Shown piece after piece: positions 33,487 to 44,643 of a stretch of DNA of 64,000 bases. The position numbers and the translations under genes are program-made. Positions within the stretch are counted from its first letter, which is position 1, and the number at the start of each line of letters is the position of its first letter. The notes beneath the pieces are model-generated. The model saw only the letters and a list, made by a program, of their open reading frames with translations. It did not search any database and had not been told where the DNA came from. This DNA comes from Diacronema lutheri. Lineage: Eukaryota > Haptophyta > Pavlovophyceae > Pavlovales > Pavlovaceae. The DNA lies in the NCBI GenBank assembly GCA_019448385.1, contig JAGTXO010000082.1:20787-84786 (forward strand), read 5' to 3'.

Positions 33487-33726
33487 GCCATCGACGAGAG
33501 CTACACGTCGAAGGACTGCAGCAAGTGCGACGGCAAGAGCTGCTGCGACTTCTTCACCAAGACGCGCCGGCAGGTCCGCGTGCGCAAGCACGACCCGTCG
33601 AGCCCGATGACCAACCGCGTCGTCAAGACGCTCGTGCGCTGCGCGTGGTGCCGAACCATCTTTGACCGAGACTTCAACGCCGCGCGCAACATTGACAAGA
33701 AGGCGCTCGAGCTGCGCGGGCCGTGA
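33487..33726 (+). pseudogene. Fanzor (eukaryotic TnpB-like) nuclease, C-terminal fragment
   Basis: The frame reads AIDESYTSKDCSKC, then RCAWCRTIFDRDFNAARNI and ends with TGA at 33724-33726. This is the end of the RuvC-like nuclease of the TnpB/Fanzor family: the D-E-x-x-T-S-x-x-C-x-x-C block, the second Cys pair of the zinc ribbon (C-x2-C), then the RuvC-III block DRDxNAARNI. Fanzors are eukaryotic RNA-guided DNA nucleases carried by transposons. The N-terminal part with RuvC-I is not found in the 1 kb upstream in any frame, so this copy is a remnant. A strong hairpin starts five bases after the stop. Family assignment is firm on motifs; origin from virus or transposon is open. Confidence 0.8.
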
Positions 33727-33731
33727 TCGAC

Positions 33732-33794
33732 GGGGCTGCCGCCGGACGAGCGCGCGCGCGCGCACCGCGCGCGCTCGTGTCCGGCGGCGCAGCC
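33732..33794 (+). ncRNA. Strong hairpin just after the Fanzor stop (candidate guide-RNA scaffold or element end)
   Basis: GGGGCTGCCGCCGGACGAGCG at 33732-33752 pairs with CGCTCGTGTCCGGCGGCGCAGCCCC ending at 33794, with two small bulges and a GC-only apical part, giving a stem of about 27 pairs. TnpB/Fanzor systems place the guide RNA at the 3' end of the nuclease gene, so position and structure are suggestive. A transcription-end or transposon-end hairpin would look the same. Confidence 0.4.
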
Positions 33795-34774
33795 CCTCGC
33801 CGCTCGCTCGCGCCCGAGCTGACGCGCGCGGCTGCGCGCGTGACGAGCTCCTCCGCTCGCCACGCGCGCGGCCGCTGACGCGCGCTCGCGCAAGCACCAC
33901 CACCACGCCACAAGGCGCACAGACCGCTCGCTCCATACGGCGGCGCTGCTGTCGGAGGCAAGCTGCTTGCCTCCAGCAGCAGACCGTGGGGCGATCCGCC
34001 CCGTGCGTGTGCAGCGGTCGGGCACGTGGGTGACCGCGTCCGCGGATCGCGCGCGCACAGGCGCGCGCGGCTGCGCCCGCGCAAAGGCCGCTAGGTGTGC
34101 GCCGATGGCACAGGCCGCCACCGCACGCAAACGGGGTCACAGCGTCTGCCGCAATTTGGGCGAGCCCAGTTTGGGCGAGCCCAGCTGTGAGCCCCCGGCC
34201 GTCCTGGCCGGGGGATTGTCGCTTTCTGGATGCGGCGGCCCCAGAGGGCGCGCCCCTGCCCCGGTGGAGAATCGTGCGTGCGCACGCCGACAGTAGGGGC
34301 CAGGGTTGCGATCATGTATGGGGCGCACAGGCGCCCTATATCTGAGGTTGGCTGCTCGCGCGGAGCGATCGAATCGGCAGCGGCGGCTGCGCGACTCTCG
34401 GCCGGCTGCTCGGCCGCTGTGCGCTTTACCGCTCGAGCGCATCGCGCCTGCTTTAGTCTACGCGCTCACGCTGCTGGTCGGCGAGCGTCGCTTACGCACC
34501 GGCCAGGTGCGTAACGCTGCTCAGCGGATGCGGCGGCGCGCTCGGCCGTCCCCCCCGCCCCGCAGGGGTTGGCAGGGGCGGCGACTGCGGCTGCGATGGT
34601 GCAGCCACGGCCGCGCGAGCGGCGCCCGTTGCAGCGGCGCCTGCGCCTGCTGCTGCTGCTGCGGCGGCAGGCGCATAGCCGCTGCGCCGGCCGCGGCAGT
34701 CGGCTGCCACTAGGGCATCGGCGAGGCAGCGAGGATCTCAGCGGCGCAGCGGAAGGGATATATGCGCGCGCGTC
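33795..34774. other. Non-coding stretch with short repeats
   Basis: No gene is supported. It contains two adjacent copies of TTTGGGCGAGCCCAG (34156-34185), a hairpin CCCCCGGCC-GTCCT-GGCCGGGG (about 34193-34214) and, at 34304-34346, the left copy of a 40-bp repeat (CAGGGTTGCGAT ... GGGGCGCACAGG ... CCCTATATCTG) found again at 41113-41156. Confidence 0.5.
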
Positions 34775-35422
34775 CTACAGACCAGTCGTTGTTTTTAAAA
34801 GCAATGAATGCGGTGCACGATAAGTTGACGAGATGTTTGCTTTGAGGGAGAATCCTTCTTCAAAGCCCTTGCTTTCAAAGCTCCTTGCTTTTTCACGAAT
34901 TACTTGGACGGACAGGCGGCTGAAGATCCACTCACACCAGTCGACGGCATTGTCCGACGAGAAGGCTGTGCACGAAGGGATGTGGTAGCGCAGGTGCACC
35001 TTGTCGCGGTGGTTGATGAGCCGACGAAAGTAGGCGCACGCGTCGGTGGCCATGATCCAGCCGGCACAGATCATGCACCGGGCCACCATCCGGCATTTTG
35101 GCTCGACCCGCGCGGCGTGCGTGCGCGCGGCCGGCCGCGCGTGCGCGCCTGGAGCAACGGCGCGCAGTGCGTGGCAGGTGGCGCGTAGGTGAATCCGTCT
35201 GCTGTGGCGAAAGCGCAAGAGCTGCGCGCAGCTCGCAGCGCACGTTCGAGGCCGTCGCTGGGGGCGCGCGGCCGCGCGACGGGGGCGCGGCCTGACGCGG
35301 ATGCGCGCGGCGGCGCGCGCCCGGAACGCGATGATGCACCGTCGCTTGCGCTCGGCGTGGTCGATGAGTGTTGGCGTGCGATTCTCCTGCTCGGCGACGT
35401 GGAAGAGCTCGTAAAGGTCCAT
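34775..35422 (-). CDS. Hypothetical protein with a Cys/His-rich centre
   Basis: 215 residues from ATG 35422; the frame is open further upstream from a TTG at 35506. The N-terminal third (MDLYELFHVAEQENRTPTL) and the last 100 residues (KCRMVARCMICAGWI, HRDKVHLRYHIPSC, WCEWIFSRLSVQVI) have ordinary composition, while the middle is Ala/Arg-rich. The Cys and His spacing hints at a metal site but fits no family I recognise. AATATTTAAAG at about 35505-35515 gives a TATA-like box 85 bases upstream of the ATG. The gene marks the left edge of the AT-richer island, so it may have arrived with it. Confidence 0.4.
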   Translation of the reverse strand: MDLYELFHVAEQENRTPTLIDHAERKRRCIIAFRARAAARIRVRPRPRRAAARPQRRPRTCAASCAQLLRFRHSRRIHLRATCHALRAVAPGAHARPAARTHAARVEPKCRMVARCMICAGWIMATDACAYFRRLINHRDKVHLRYHIPSCTAFSSDNAVDWCEWIFSRLSVQVIREKARSFESKGFEEGFSLKANISSTYRAPHSLLLKTTTGL

Positions 35423-35506
35423 CGCGCTGCGCGCTGCGCGCGCGCATGCCGTCCTCGTTGCCGCGCTCTCGCAGGCGGGCACGCTTAGAGTTTTTGGCGT
35501 GCCCAA

Positions 35507-36889
35507 TATTTAAAGCCTGTCCGGAAACGTACTTTGAAACCTGACATCCTCCCCTCCCCCCCCCCCCCTATATACCCCCCCCCCCCCCCCCCCCCCTCCC
35601 CCCCCCCCCCCCCCCCCAAAAATCATTCCTTTTTCAAGTGATGGCCTGTTGCACGTGGGCGTGCAAAGGAAGTTGAGCTGGCCTGGTGCCTTTCGATCCC
35701 TGGAGTGCTCGAGGGTGGTGCGCGCTGAATACGCGCTGCAGCGCTTTTGCGCTGGGCGCGCACGTAGAACACACACGCCATCCAGGGGGTGGAGAGGGGC
35801 AGGCATCATGACTCGTCACAGGGCGCATAAAACCGACCCTCCGACCCTACCCCCAAATTTTGTGATGGTGAGGGACAATTCGTGCGGGCGCGCCAGAGCG
35901 TAACGGCGCAGTGGGCCTCGCCCAGCCTGAGCTGTGTCATTGCGGCGCGCGTGTCAAATTAAGCGCGAACAATCGTACGGGCAAACGCGTTTAGCTTTGT
36001 TGCCGTGCCAACATACAAATGGTGCAATGCAAGCTCTGGACATCGTGTGCATTTTCCGCGAAGGGTGGAGTTGCGCTGAGTATTGCGCCTTGGCGGGCGC
36101 GACCGGCAACCGATGTCCGCTGATGCACAACACGTAACATACTTTGCGCGCGGCAAAACGGGACGCGGGTTCAACTCGCGACTGTGCTTTGCAACAGTGT
36201 GAGGAGGCAAAAAAGGGGGGAAGGGGGGACATCGGTTGCCGCGCATCAGCGGACAGGCAGCGCTTACGCGCAGCTGCGTGCGTGAAGTCGAGCACGAGCG
36301 GGAGGGGGCTTAGCAGCCGGCGTGACTTGAGGCCAGCTGAAGTCACGATACAAAGCAAAGGCGCGTTGAAATGGTGCGCTAGGAGTAGGCTCAACGTTCC
36401 GCATTCGCGCATGCGGATCTTTCGCCGCTTCTTGAGAACGTTGTCGCACCAGCTTCCCAAATTTGCTCTCATGGCGCATAGCTATTCACAAAGAGCACAA
36501 AAGCTTGACGTTAAGCGTGATGGCTGCGTCAAACCAGAGGTTCGCATAGCGGCAGTCTTGTCAAGCAAGGCAACGCGCTGCTGCTTCGGCATGAAGCACG
36601 CACTTCAATTCTCAAGCGTTGAGGGCAAGTTGCAGCAAAAATTGTTCTCAAAGAAGAGCGAAGCAAGTAAGGGAGGAAGGGTTCAAGTACATTGTACAAA
36701 GCGCAACATGAATTCACGTGTGTGAACGCGGCAAAAAAAAAGGCCCTACGGCACTTACGAAACCTAAATTTACGTCCATTGCCTGTTTGCCGAAGAGCTT
36801 CAAAAACCCTTTTTGACCTGCACACCTGGGCTTCCACCTCTCCGTTTTCAACGCGAGAAGAACGTCAGAGGTACCAGGTATCGCGAGTT
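35507..36889. other. AT-richer DNA, no clear gene
   Basis: It starts with C-runs broken by CTATATAC (about 35548-35617). The words GGCAACCGATGTC (36106-36118) and GACATCGGTTGCC (about 36228-36240) form an inverted pair, and TCCGCTGATGC / GCATCAGCGGA another. Minus-strand frames near 36714-37000 (VGLRECYDERDELKLAIPGT) look protein-like but have no recognisable relatives. Probably old mobile-element DNA. Confidence 0.4.
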
Positions 36890-37410
36890 TGAGTTCATCG
36901 CGCTCGTCGTAACACTCGCGAAGCCCGACGCGGCTGCCCTTGAGGACCTTTTGGCTTGAATTGTGGATGGTTCTTCGTGAACCTGTCGACTGATCCCCGC
37001 CACCAGGTGGGCGATCGACCGCGACGCCTCGTCGCGTGGGTAGCGCGACGCAGCGCGCGCCGGCCTTAGCGTGGGCGGTGCATGAGCGCGGAAGTGGCGT
37101 GCTGAGTGGCGCGCTATGGAGCATGCGTGGCTGGCGCTCGGGCGCGATGGCACACCTTCTCCCTGCCGTTGTTACCGGTTTTGCCGCCTCTGCCGCAGCC
37201 TCACTCTGCGCTGCGCCTGCTCGCGGTGCGCGCGCGAGCGGACTCTTCACCGCCGGCGCGCGTCAAGCCGCCCGCTTGAGGAGACAACGCGGTCGATCGT
37301 CGACCTGGTGGCGGGGGTCGGTCGACAAAGTCATTGAGGAACATCTTCAAGCACAAAAATCTGCAAGGACAGCCGGGTCGGGCCGCGCGTACGCCGCAAC
37401 GAGCGCGATT
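36890..37410. repeat. Imperfect inverted repeat, arms about 170 bp
   Basis: Positions about 36890-37070 match the reverse complement of about 37235-37410. The best block is TCCCCGCCACCAGGT followed by CGATCGACC, flanked by weaker matches that include TCGCGCTCGT at the outer end. The right arm ends about 15 bases before the terminal repeat of the element starting at 37425. Confidence 0.6.
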
Positions 37411-37424
37411 CACTTTAGCTTACA

Positions 37425-40318
37425 ATAAGGGGGCGCTGCCCTGGGGCTGGAGACCCCGCCGGGGGGCAAGGGACCGTTTTTCCGTTTTCCGGATTATTGA
37501 ATACACGGAGTCAAGGCTCGAGGCACCGTGGCTGAAGGCCTGCTGGCCGGGGTTGAGGTTCCGAGGCGTCTGGCCGTCTCGGCGTGTGACAGTGGCGAGG
37601 GCCGGCGGCCGGTGCAGGACCACGTCGAGGTGGCGGACCGGGTGCGTGGCGACGGCAGGCGGCGAATGCAGGGCCAGGTGCTCGGTACAATTCGATTGGC
37701 CGGTTCAACAGTGACGAACTTGTGGGGCAAGACGTTCGATTGGTCTGTTCAATTCGATTGGCCGGTCATATACCAAAATGACGAAAGCTAGGGAGAAACT
37801 CCTCTGAGTCATAGCATCCCAGGGCTCGGTGTCCACCTCGGCTCTGTTGAAATAGCTTAGGGGTCTCCAGGATACCCGCTGGCATCCAAAAGGGCAGCCG
37901 CATCAGGCTGCCAAGGGGCACACCGCTGGTCTCGAGGCCAAACAAAAAGCGGTAGGCGTAATGCGACCCCTGCCTTGGGGACATTAACAATCGATCGATG
38001 ATGCAGGCATAATGCATATCTTTCATTCTAGTCATTGCGCGATCGTGTTGTTTCAATCAGACGTGCACCTGCCAAGCGGGTCGCGCGGCGCGCTCTTGTC
38101 CTGAGCGAACGCAATGACCCGAACATCGCCGATGTAAAGCTCTTCTACCCCTTACGCCACCTAGGCTGCTTGCGTTGCATTCGCGCTGTAAATAATCAAA
38201 CAAGAGATTTTGGCTCTCGAGGATGGCATGTAGGATCCTCAAGCCCGACTGCACATCTTCAGTATGGACGTCGTGTGCAGATATACAGCAAAAGCGTGTG
38301 CCCTCGGTATTAAGCACTGCCTTTTCGCACGAGCACTTCAGGATATCTGCCCGGTTTCAAATACGCCCAAACTGAAGGCCTTCCCCCCCCCCCCCCCCCC
38401 CCCCCCCCCCCGTCCGTGGCAGTTCACGTTGCACGCATGTGCATGCCGATGTCGGGCATAAACGATAAGCGGAGGCGTGCTGAGAAAACATCACGTTTGT
38501 CGGCGCTATGATGCTTGCACCGCGATCGTTGTCATTGGAATTGCGGGCTACTTATGCACTAAATTTATTGAGTCAGACTTTGCTTGCCGATTTTTGCTGG
38601 CGTTGGCGACTCCGCAACTGCGAGAGACACCGCACGGCGTTCATCATCTTTGCAGCTGCCGTGTTAACAATCGCGATGGCGAGCAGTTATACTACAGGAT
38701 GTGGCTGTTTCGCCTGCATCACATATGTTTGCGCACACACGGTTCTTGCGTTCAGGCCTGGGCCGAGTGGACGAGGAAAATGCCAGCCACAACGCCAGTG
38801 CTGCAGCTGAGCGCAAGACTTCACCCTCCCAGCAATATGAACTGCTCGGAAGGCAGGCAAGATACGCCTGATTTGCGCAATCGGACTCGCATCCGTCCTG
38901 CTTGTGTTCGTTCACGGATAAGATTGCGACGCGAATCGAAGAGACGCACGTGAAGTTTCGGGACCAAGTCCTTAAGAGCAAGCCGACTTGGTCTGCAATA
39001 AACCGCTAGCAAGCCATATTTCACAGCAGCTCTGGTCGCATCGTCGTGATGAGGCGAACACCTGGGACGCGTTTCGCGGCGGCGGCCTGCTGTGCTGGCG
39101 TCGGCGGAACAACGTGCGGGAATATGGCGAAAGGCAAGCCGAAGCCACTCAGCGGCATGTGTTCGATGCCTTTTACTGCTGAGGTGTGCGGCGCCGCCGA
39201 TCAGACCCCGAGTCGCCCACTCACCAGTCTTCTTTGGCGCCTGCCGTCAAAAATACGGACCGGTGTGCGAGCTCGATCGGCTGGCGACAACTCGCCGAAT
39301 CTCTCCCATACGGCTGCACCTCGTTGATTGCATGCTGCGCGGTCTAGGCCATCACGCCGGTTATGTGCGGCTTAGGCCGAGATATCGCTTCTTTAAGCCC
39401 ATCGAATGCATGCGGGCGCACTGCGCCAATGTGCCTTGCCCCTCGCTTCTTCGAAGTATACATTCCCTCGCAGTTTTAGCCGAGAAATTCTCAACGACGC
39501 ATTGTGCATTGCATAGCTCTCTATCATTCGTACGTGCATACGTGTCACATTGCGCGTTTGCCCTTCTGGCCAAAAAAAGATGAAAAAAAAATGCATAAGT
39601 ATGTTCCTTTGCATTTCCTGTAACACACCTGTTTGCCTCCACGTGCATGGTCTTAGCAACGGCCGCATCCACGACTGTACACGGCATCACCCGACGGCTC
39701 ATTTGCGGCTCCACTCACACCAACGACTCTTTGTCTTAGCGATCGGAGCCGCAGTCGTCCGAATCGCGGTCGATGGAAAATATCAAGTGCTCGCAGGGTG
39801 TTGATAAAGAACCCTCAATTTTTTTTATCAACGATGCCCGTCGCCGGCCAAGACGCTTTCGCCTCCGCGTCCGTGCGCGTGAACTAAGTCATAGCCTGGT
39901 CCGCGAGTGCAGCGCTCCCGTTGAAGAGTTTGCAAAAACTTCGCTTGACCAACTAGCGGATGGCTGGGGCGGCGGAAGCGAGGAAGCCGAGCAAGTTGGA
40001 ACCAAAATCCTGGAGACCCCTGAGCTTTTTAAACAGTGCTGAGGTGGACACCGAGCCCTGAGATGCTAAAATCGAGACGAGTTTGCCCCTATGGTTTCGC
40101 CGAGACGAGTTTGTCCTTAGGGTTTCGTCACCGTTAGACCAGCCCTCGCCAACGCCACACGCTGAGACGGCCAGACGTCTCGGAGTCTCAAATTCGGCCG
40201 GCAGGCCTCAGCTTCAGTCCCTCGAGCCTCGACTCCGTGTATTCATACTCCGGCCAACAGAAAAAACGGCCCCCGCCTCCCAACGGGGTCTTTCAGCCCT
40301 AGGGCAGCGCCCCCTTAT
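37425..40318. mobile_element. Candidate DNA transposon with long terminal inverted repeats (2.9 kb)
   Basis: The left end begins ATAAGGGGGCGCTGCCCT and the right end is its reverse complement. The arms match imperfectly over about 190 bases (for example GAATACACGGAGTC at 37499-37512 against GACTCCGTGTATTC at about 40229-40242). A second inner pair of arms (about 37797-37875 and 40005-40075, sharing AGGGCTCGGTGTCCACCTC) is also inverted, so both ends are mirror images in order. No transposase is recognised inside, which suggests a non-autonomous or decayed element. No clear target-site duplication is seen next to the ends. Within the left arm TTCGATTGGCCGGT is repeated twice. Confidence 0.6.
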
Positions 40319-42478
40319 CGCGACACCTTGCCTGCTTGAATGCGGCGGGCGCGCCAGCCGCCGCCGCCGGTATGCCGACAGTCGGCGCGCCCGCGGGCAC
40401 GTTCGCGCCCGGCTGCGCGGCGCAAAGAGGCGCGCGGTCGGCCGAATGCGCGAAGTCTGCAGTGCCGGTGGTTGGCCGCGTGCGCGAAGTCTGCAGTGCC
40501 GGTGGCGCGATCAATTGGCCTTGGACGAAAACGCTGGTTACATTTCTTCCGCCGAACATTTCGAAGCCGTCCGCATACGCGTCGTCAATCAACGCGTTGT
40601 CCTTCGAGAGCACATTGCGCGTTTCCCGCGCGAGAAGCGCGGTGGATGTATTATGTGAGGGCCACGAACTCATTGATAAGACGGCCTTAAGCCCACGGCT
40701 TGTCGAATATAAACCCGAATTTGAGCGTGGCAGCCGATTTTGCGGCTGTACTTACCGGCTTTTGGGAGATGCCGTGAGCAATTGTGTGACGACTCGGAAT
40801 TCTGTGAAAACGCTTGGTTGCATCGCTCGGCAGCTGCGCGCGATTCATAGTCTAACGCAGCAACGGACCTTGTTCAAGCGCCTGCCGCTCTTCTTCACGA
40901 GTTGCGACGTTTGCTGGCTCGGCTGTCCGCGTAAGCTCGGCTCCGTTCTCCGTCTGGATGAAGGGTATCACGAAAATGGCCTTCGTAGTCGCCCCGCGTA
41001 GGTTTTGCGCAAGTGACATCGATGAAGCCATGCGGAGCCGCGCGCGGGAGCCGCGCTGGAAGGCGCACGTGCTTGCACGCTCTTCTCGCCCACGCTCCTC
41101 TCGCCCGCAGGGACCAGGGTTGCGATGGGGCGCACAGGGGCCCTATATCTGTCTCGTCCCCGCACCGGTGCTGGACAGAGACTCACATGCGTCGACCAGA
41201 GAGTGAGTGAGTGCTGTGTGTTTCCGCCCCTTTCTAGTTGGCGGTCTGCGTTCTCAATATCGGTGAAGGGGTGTTCATCCCTTTGCCGTTTCAGCAACGA
41301 CGTTCTCCGATCGTATTTCGCATGTGCACCGCACGACCCTCATTCGTTTTCCGGCGCCTGCAAATAGTAGAAAGTGCTGCTACACTCCGCGTGCCAAATA
41401 CGCGCTTGCTATTCTGGCACAAGAAGCTTCTTTGTGCAGCGCTTACGACGCACTTCTTCGTCACCGTACTTAAGCGCGGCACTCGCAGCTCTGGCGTGGG
41501 TGACACGGATTCTACACACGCGCGGCATCCACCCGGTCACGACTACAACCGCGAACAGCATGACCCGACGGCTCAATGGCTGAGGCGTATCACACGATGG
41601 CCATCGTAGCCGCTCGCAAGGGACGTCGTTAAAGCCATACGTAGCCGCGCAGGCGAGCTGCACCTGGTAGAGCACTTACTCGAACGCGCTCCTCGCCCCC
41701 GGCTCAAAGCAACAGCGAAAGCCTTCGAAGACCTATCCGCACCGCAAAATCCCCCCCCCCCCCCCCCCCCCCCCTCTAGCGCGCGTACCTTCAATTGTGT
41801 TTTGAGTTGCATGACATTTTGGTTTGTGTCTGTGTTGCATGTGTTGCATGTGTGTGCGTATGAGGCGCATGGCGGACGTCCGTCCGAGGACCCCGGCGGT
41901 CCGGCGTTTCCCAACGCTCGCCGGGGTCTATTTGTGGGATGTCAGTTGAATCCTCGCGTTCTCCCGTGTCTACGGAGACGAGAGGGTAACGATGACCGTG
42001 CTCGGCCACACCGAGCACTAGGTGGCGCTCGACTCGCCTGATCTGCCCAACGGGGACAGGGAGTCGGAGTGAGCTACCGCGTCGACGAGTTGAACTGGAT
42101 GTCTAGCAGAATGCTCGTCGGGTGAGAGAATGGGCTGGAGTCGAAGAAGAACAGCTGGTTTGACAACATGTTCTAGCGGCGTAGGGAGTGGAGGCTCGCT
42201 GAAGACGCGCGACCTGATCTCTGAGCTGCTGCCCCTTCCCCTTGCGATGCCACGCAGGCGAGAGCTCGAGGCAGACTCGATCTTCGAGCGTATCGACGGA
42301 CGTACAACATCCGACTGCGAGCGACACAAGCCCGCCGGAGTTGCGCGCACACCGCCGGGCACACGCCCGCGCCCAAGTGCGCGCTGCTGAAGGCCCCCGC
42401 ACGAGTTGCGCGGCCTGATCTCTGAGCTACCGACGACAGGCTAACAAAAATTTGGATGCGTTTAAGAATGGCGAGCAC
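40319..42478. other. AT-richer spacer with repeats, no clear gene
   Basis: Includes two copies of GCGCGAAGTCTGCAGTGCCGG (about 40445-40505), the right copy of the 40-bp repeat (41113-41156, other copy 34304-34346), a C-run (41751-41774) and two copies of CCTGATCTCTGAGCT (about 42211 and 42413). Short protein-like frames (minus strand 40520-40640: ALIDDAYADGFEMFGGRNV; plus strand 42130-42390: TRDLISELLPLPLAMPRRR) are not assignable. Confidence 0.4.
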
Positions 42479-44602
42479 TTAGTCACGCTCAGCGGCCATG
42501 GTGAGCAACGAGAGCGCGCCCTCCTGCTGCTGCTGCTGCTCGCACGTGCGGCGCATCAGCATGGCGGCCTCGTCCTCGCTCAGCGCGCCGCCAACCGACG
42601 GCAATGCGCCGCCCTGCCCGCCGTACGCGCGCCCGCCGTGCCCAACGTGGCTGTGCGGCCGCGCGCCGTCGCCGTCCGCGCCGCGAGCGCCGCTTCCGCG
42701 CCGCGCCGCGTCGCCGTGCGCCGACGGCACGCCGCCGGCGCTCGCGCGCCCGATGGAGTGGTGCGACTTGCGCGGCCTGCCGCCATCGTCCTAAGCGCGC
42801 GGAAGGGGAGGGGCGGGAGGGGGGAGGTGCCGTTGGGTGGGTGAGGCGCGCGCGCGTACGCGTGCGCGGCGGCATAGCGCGCGGCGCTCCGGCCGCAGAG
42901 GCGGCGCAATGGCAGAGGTGGCGCAATGGCAGAGGTGGCGCAATGGCAGCGGTGGCGCAATGGCAGCGGTGGCGCAATGGCAGCGGTGGCGCAATGGCAG
43001 AGGTGGCGCAATGGCAGAGGTGGCGCAATGGCAGAGGTGGCGCAATGGCAGAGGTGGCGCAATGGCAGAGGTGGCGCAATGGCAGAGGTGGCGCAATGGC
43101 AGAGGTGGCGCAATGGCAGAGGTGGCGCAATGGCAGAGGTGGCGCAATGGCAGAGGTGGCGCAATGGCAGAGGTGGCGCAATGGCAGAGGTGGCGCAATG
43201 GCAGAGGTGGCGCAATGGCAGAGGTGGCGCAATGGCAGAGGTGGCGCAATGGCAGAGGTGGCGCAATGGCAGAGGTGGCGCAATGGCAGAGGTGGCGCAA
43301 TGGCAGAGGTGGCGCAATGGCAGAGGTGGCGCAATGGCGGCGGCTGCGCTCACATCGTGCGGGGGCGCGTGCATTTGGCCGCCCTTGCCCGCGTGGGCGT
43401 AGCCACCGCTGTGCGCGCCGAGCTGCTGCTGCTGCTGCTGCTGCTCGTGATGATGATGATGGTGGTGGTGGTGATGATGGCGGTGGTGCTGCTGCCTCGG
43501 CGCAGCGCTCATTGTGCCCGCCGTGCCGTGCGTTGCGAGCGAGCCGAGGCCGGAGCCGTGCGACCCGCCGCTGCCACCGCCGCCGCCACCGCCGCCGCCA
43601 CCGCCCGCGGAGAGCACCGTCGACGCGTCGCTCAGGCACTGCGCGAGCGGAAGCGGCGCGCCGCCGCAGCCGCCGCCGCCGCACCCACCGCCGACGGCGC
43701 CACCGCCACCGCCGCCACCGCCGCCACCGCCGCGTGACGACGCGCGATCTCCGCTGCGATCTCGTTTCAAAGAGGCGGGATCTCGTTGAAAAGAGGCGGG
43801 ATCTCGTTTCAAAGAGGCGGGATCTCGTTTCAAAGAGGCGGGATCTCGTTTCAAAGAGGCGGGATCTCGTTTCAAAGAGGCGGGATCTCGTTGAAAAGAG
43901 GCGGGAGCGACGGTCGCAGGGCCGCCGCCGCCGCTGCCGCCGCCACCGCTCCGCTGCCGGCCGCCGACGCCGACGGCGGCGCCACCGCAGCCCGTGCCGC
44001 TCGCAGCGACGGTCGCCGCCGCCCCCGCAGCCGCCGCCGCCGCGTCCGCGCGGGCGCACGCGACGCCGCGCCGGGCGGCGCCCAGCGGCGGCGGCGAGGC
44101 GGCGGCGGCGGCGTTGGCGGCGGCAACTGCGGCGGCGGCGCCGTCGGCAGCGGCCGCCGCCATCATCGCGAGGCGCGGGGGCACAGCGGGCAGCAGCAGC
44201 CGTCCGCCAGCTCCACCGCCAACGCAGCCCGGCGCGCGCGACGTTGCGGGCGCGGCCGCCCAGCCGCCGCCGCCGCCGCCGCCGCCGTCGGCAGCGACAA
44301 CACGCGCGCCGCCCAGCGGCAGCGGCAGCGGCAGCGGCAGCGGCAGCGGCGGCATGCCGTGTGCTACGACGCCCTGCGCCACCGCAGGGCCGCCGCTGCT
44401 GCCCGCGCCGAGGGCCGCTGCCGCCGCCGCCGCCGAGCGGCCCGGCGGCAGGAGCTGCGGTAACGGCAGCTGCGGTAACGGCGGTAACGGCAGCTGCGGG
44501 AACGGCGCGGCGGCGGCTGAGCCGACGGGCGCGCAGCCGCAGCCGCAGCAGCCCGCGGGCAGGACGCCCTGCGAGATGACACCCTGCACGAGGCGGGGGG
44601 AA

Positions 44603-44643
<41 letters not shown>

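Noticed and set aside
36150-36185. tRNA-like GGGTTCAACTCG
   Set aside because: The T-loop-like word has no pairing T-stem and no D-arm or anticodon stem could be placed upstream.
42900-43345. Possible CRISPR-like array
   Set aside because: The repeats are contiguous 17-bp units with no unique spacers, in an intron of a eukaryotic gene. The same applies to the 14.9-15.2 and 29.0-29.3 kb arrays.
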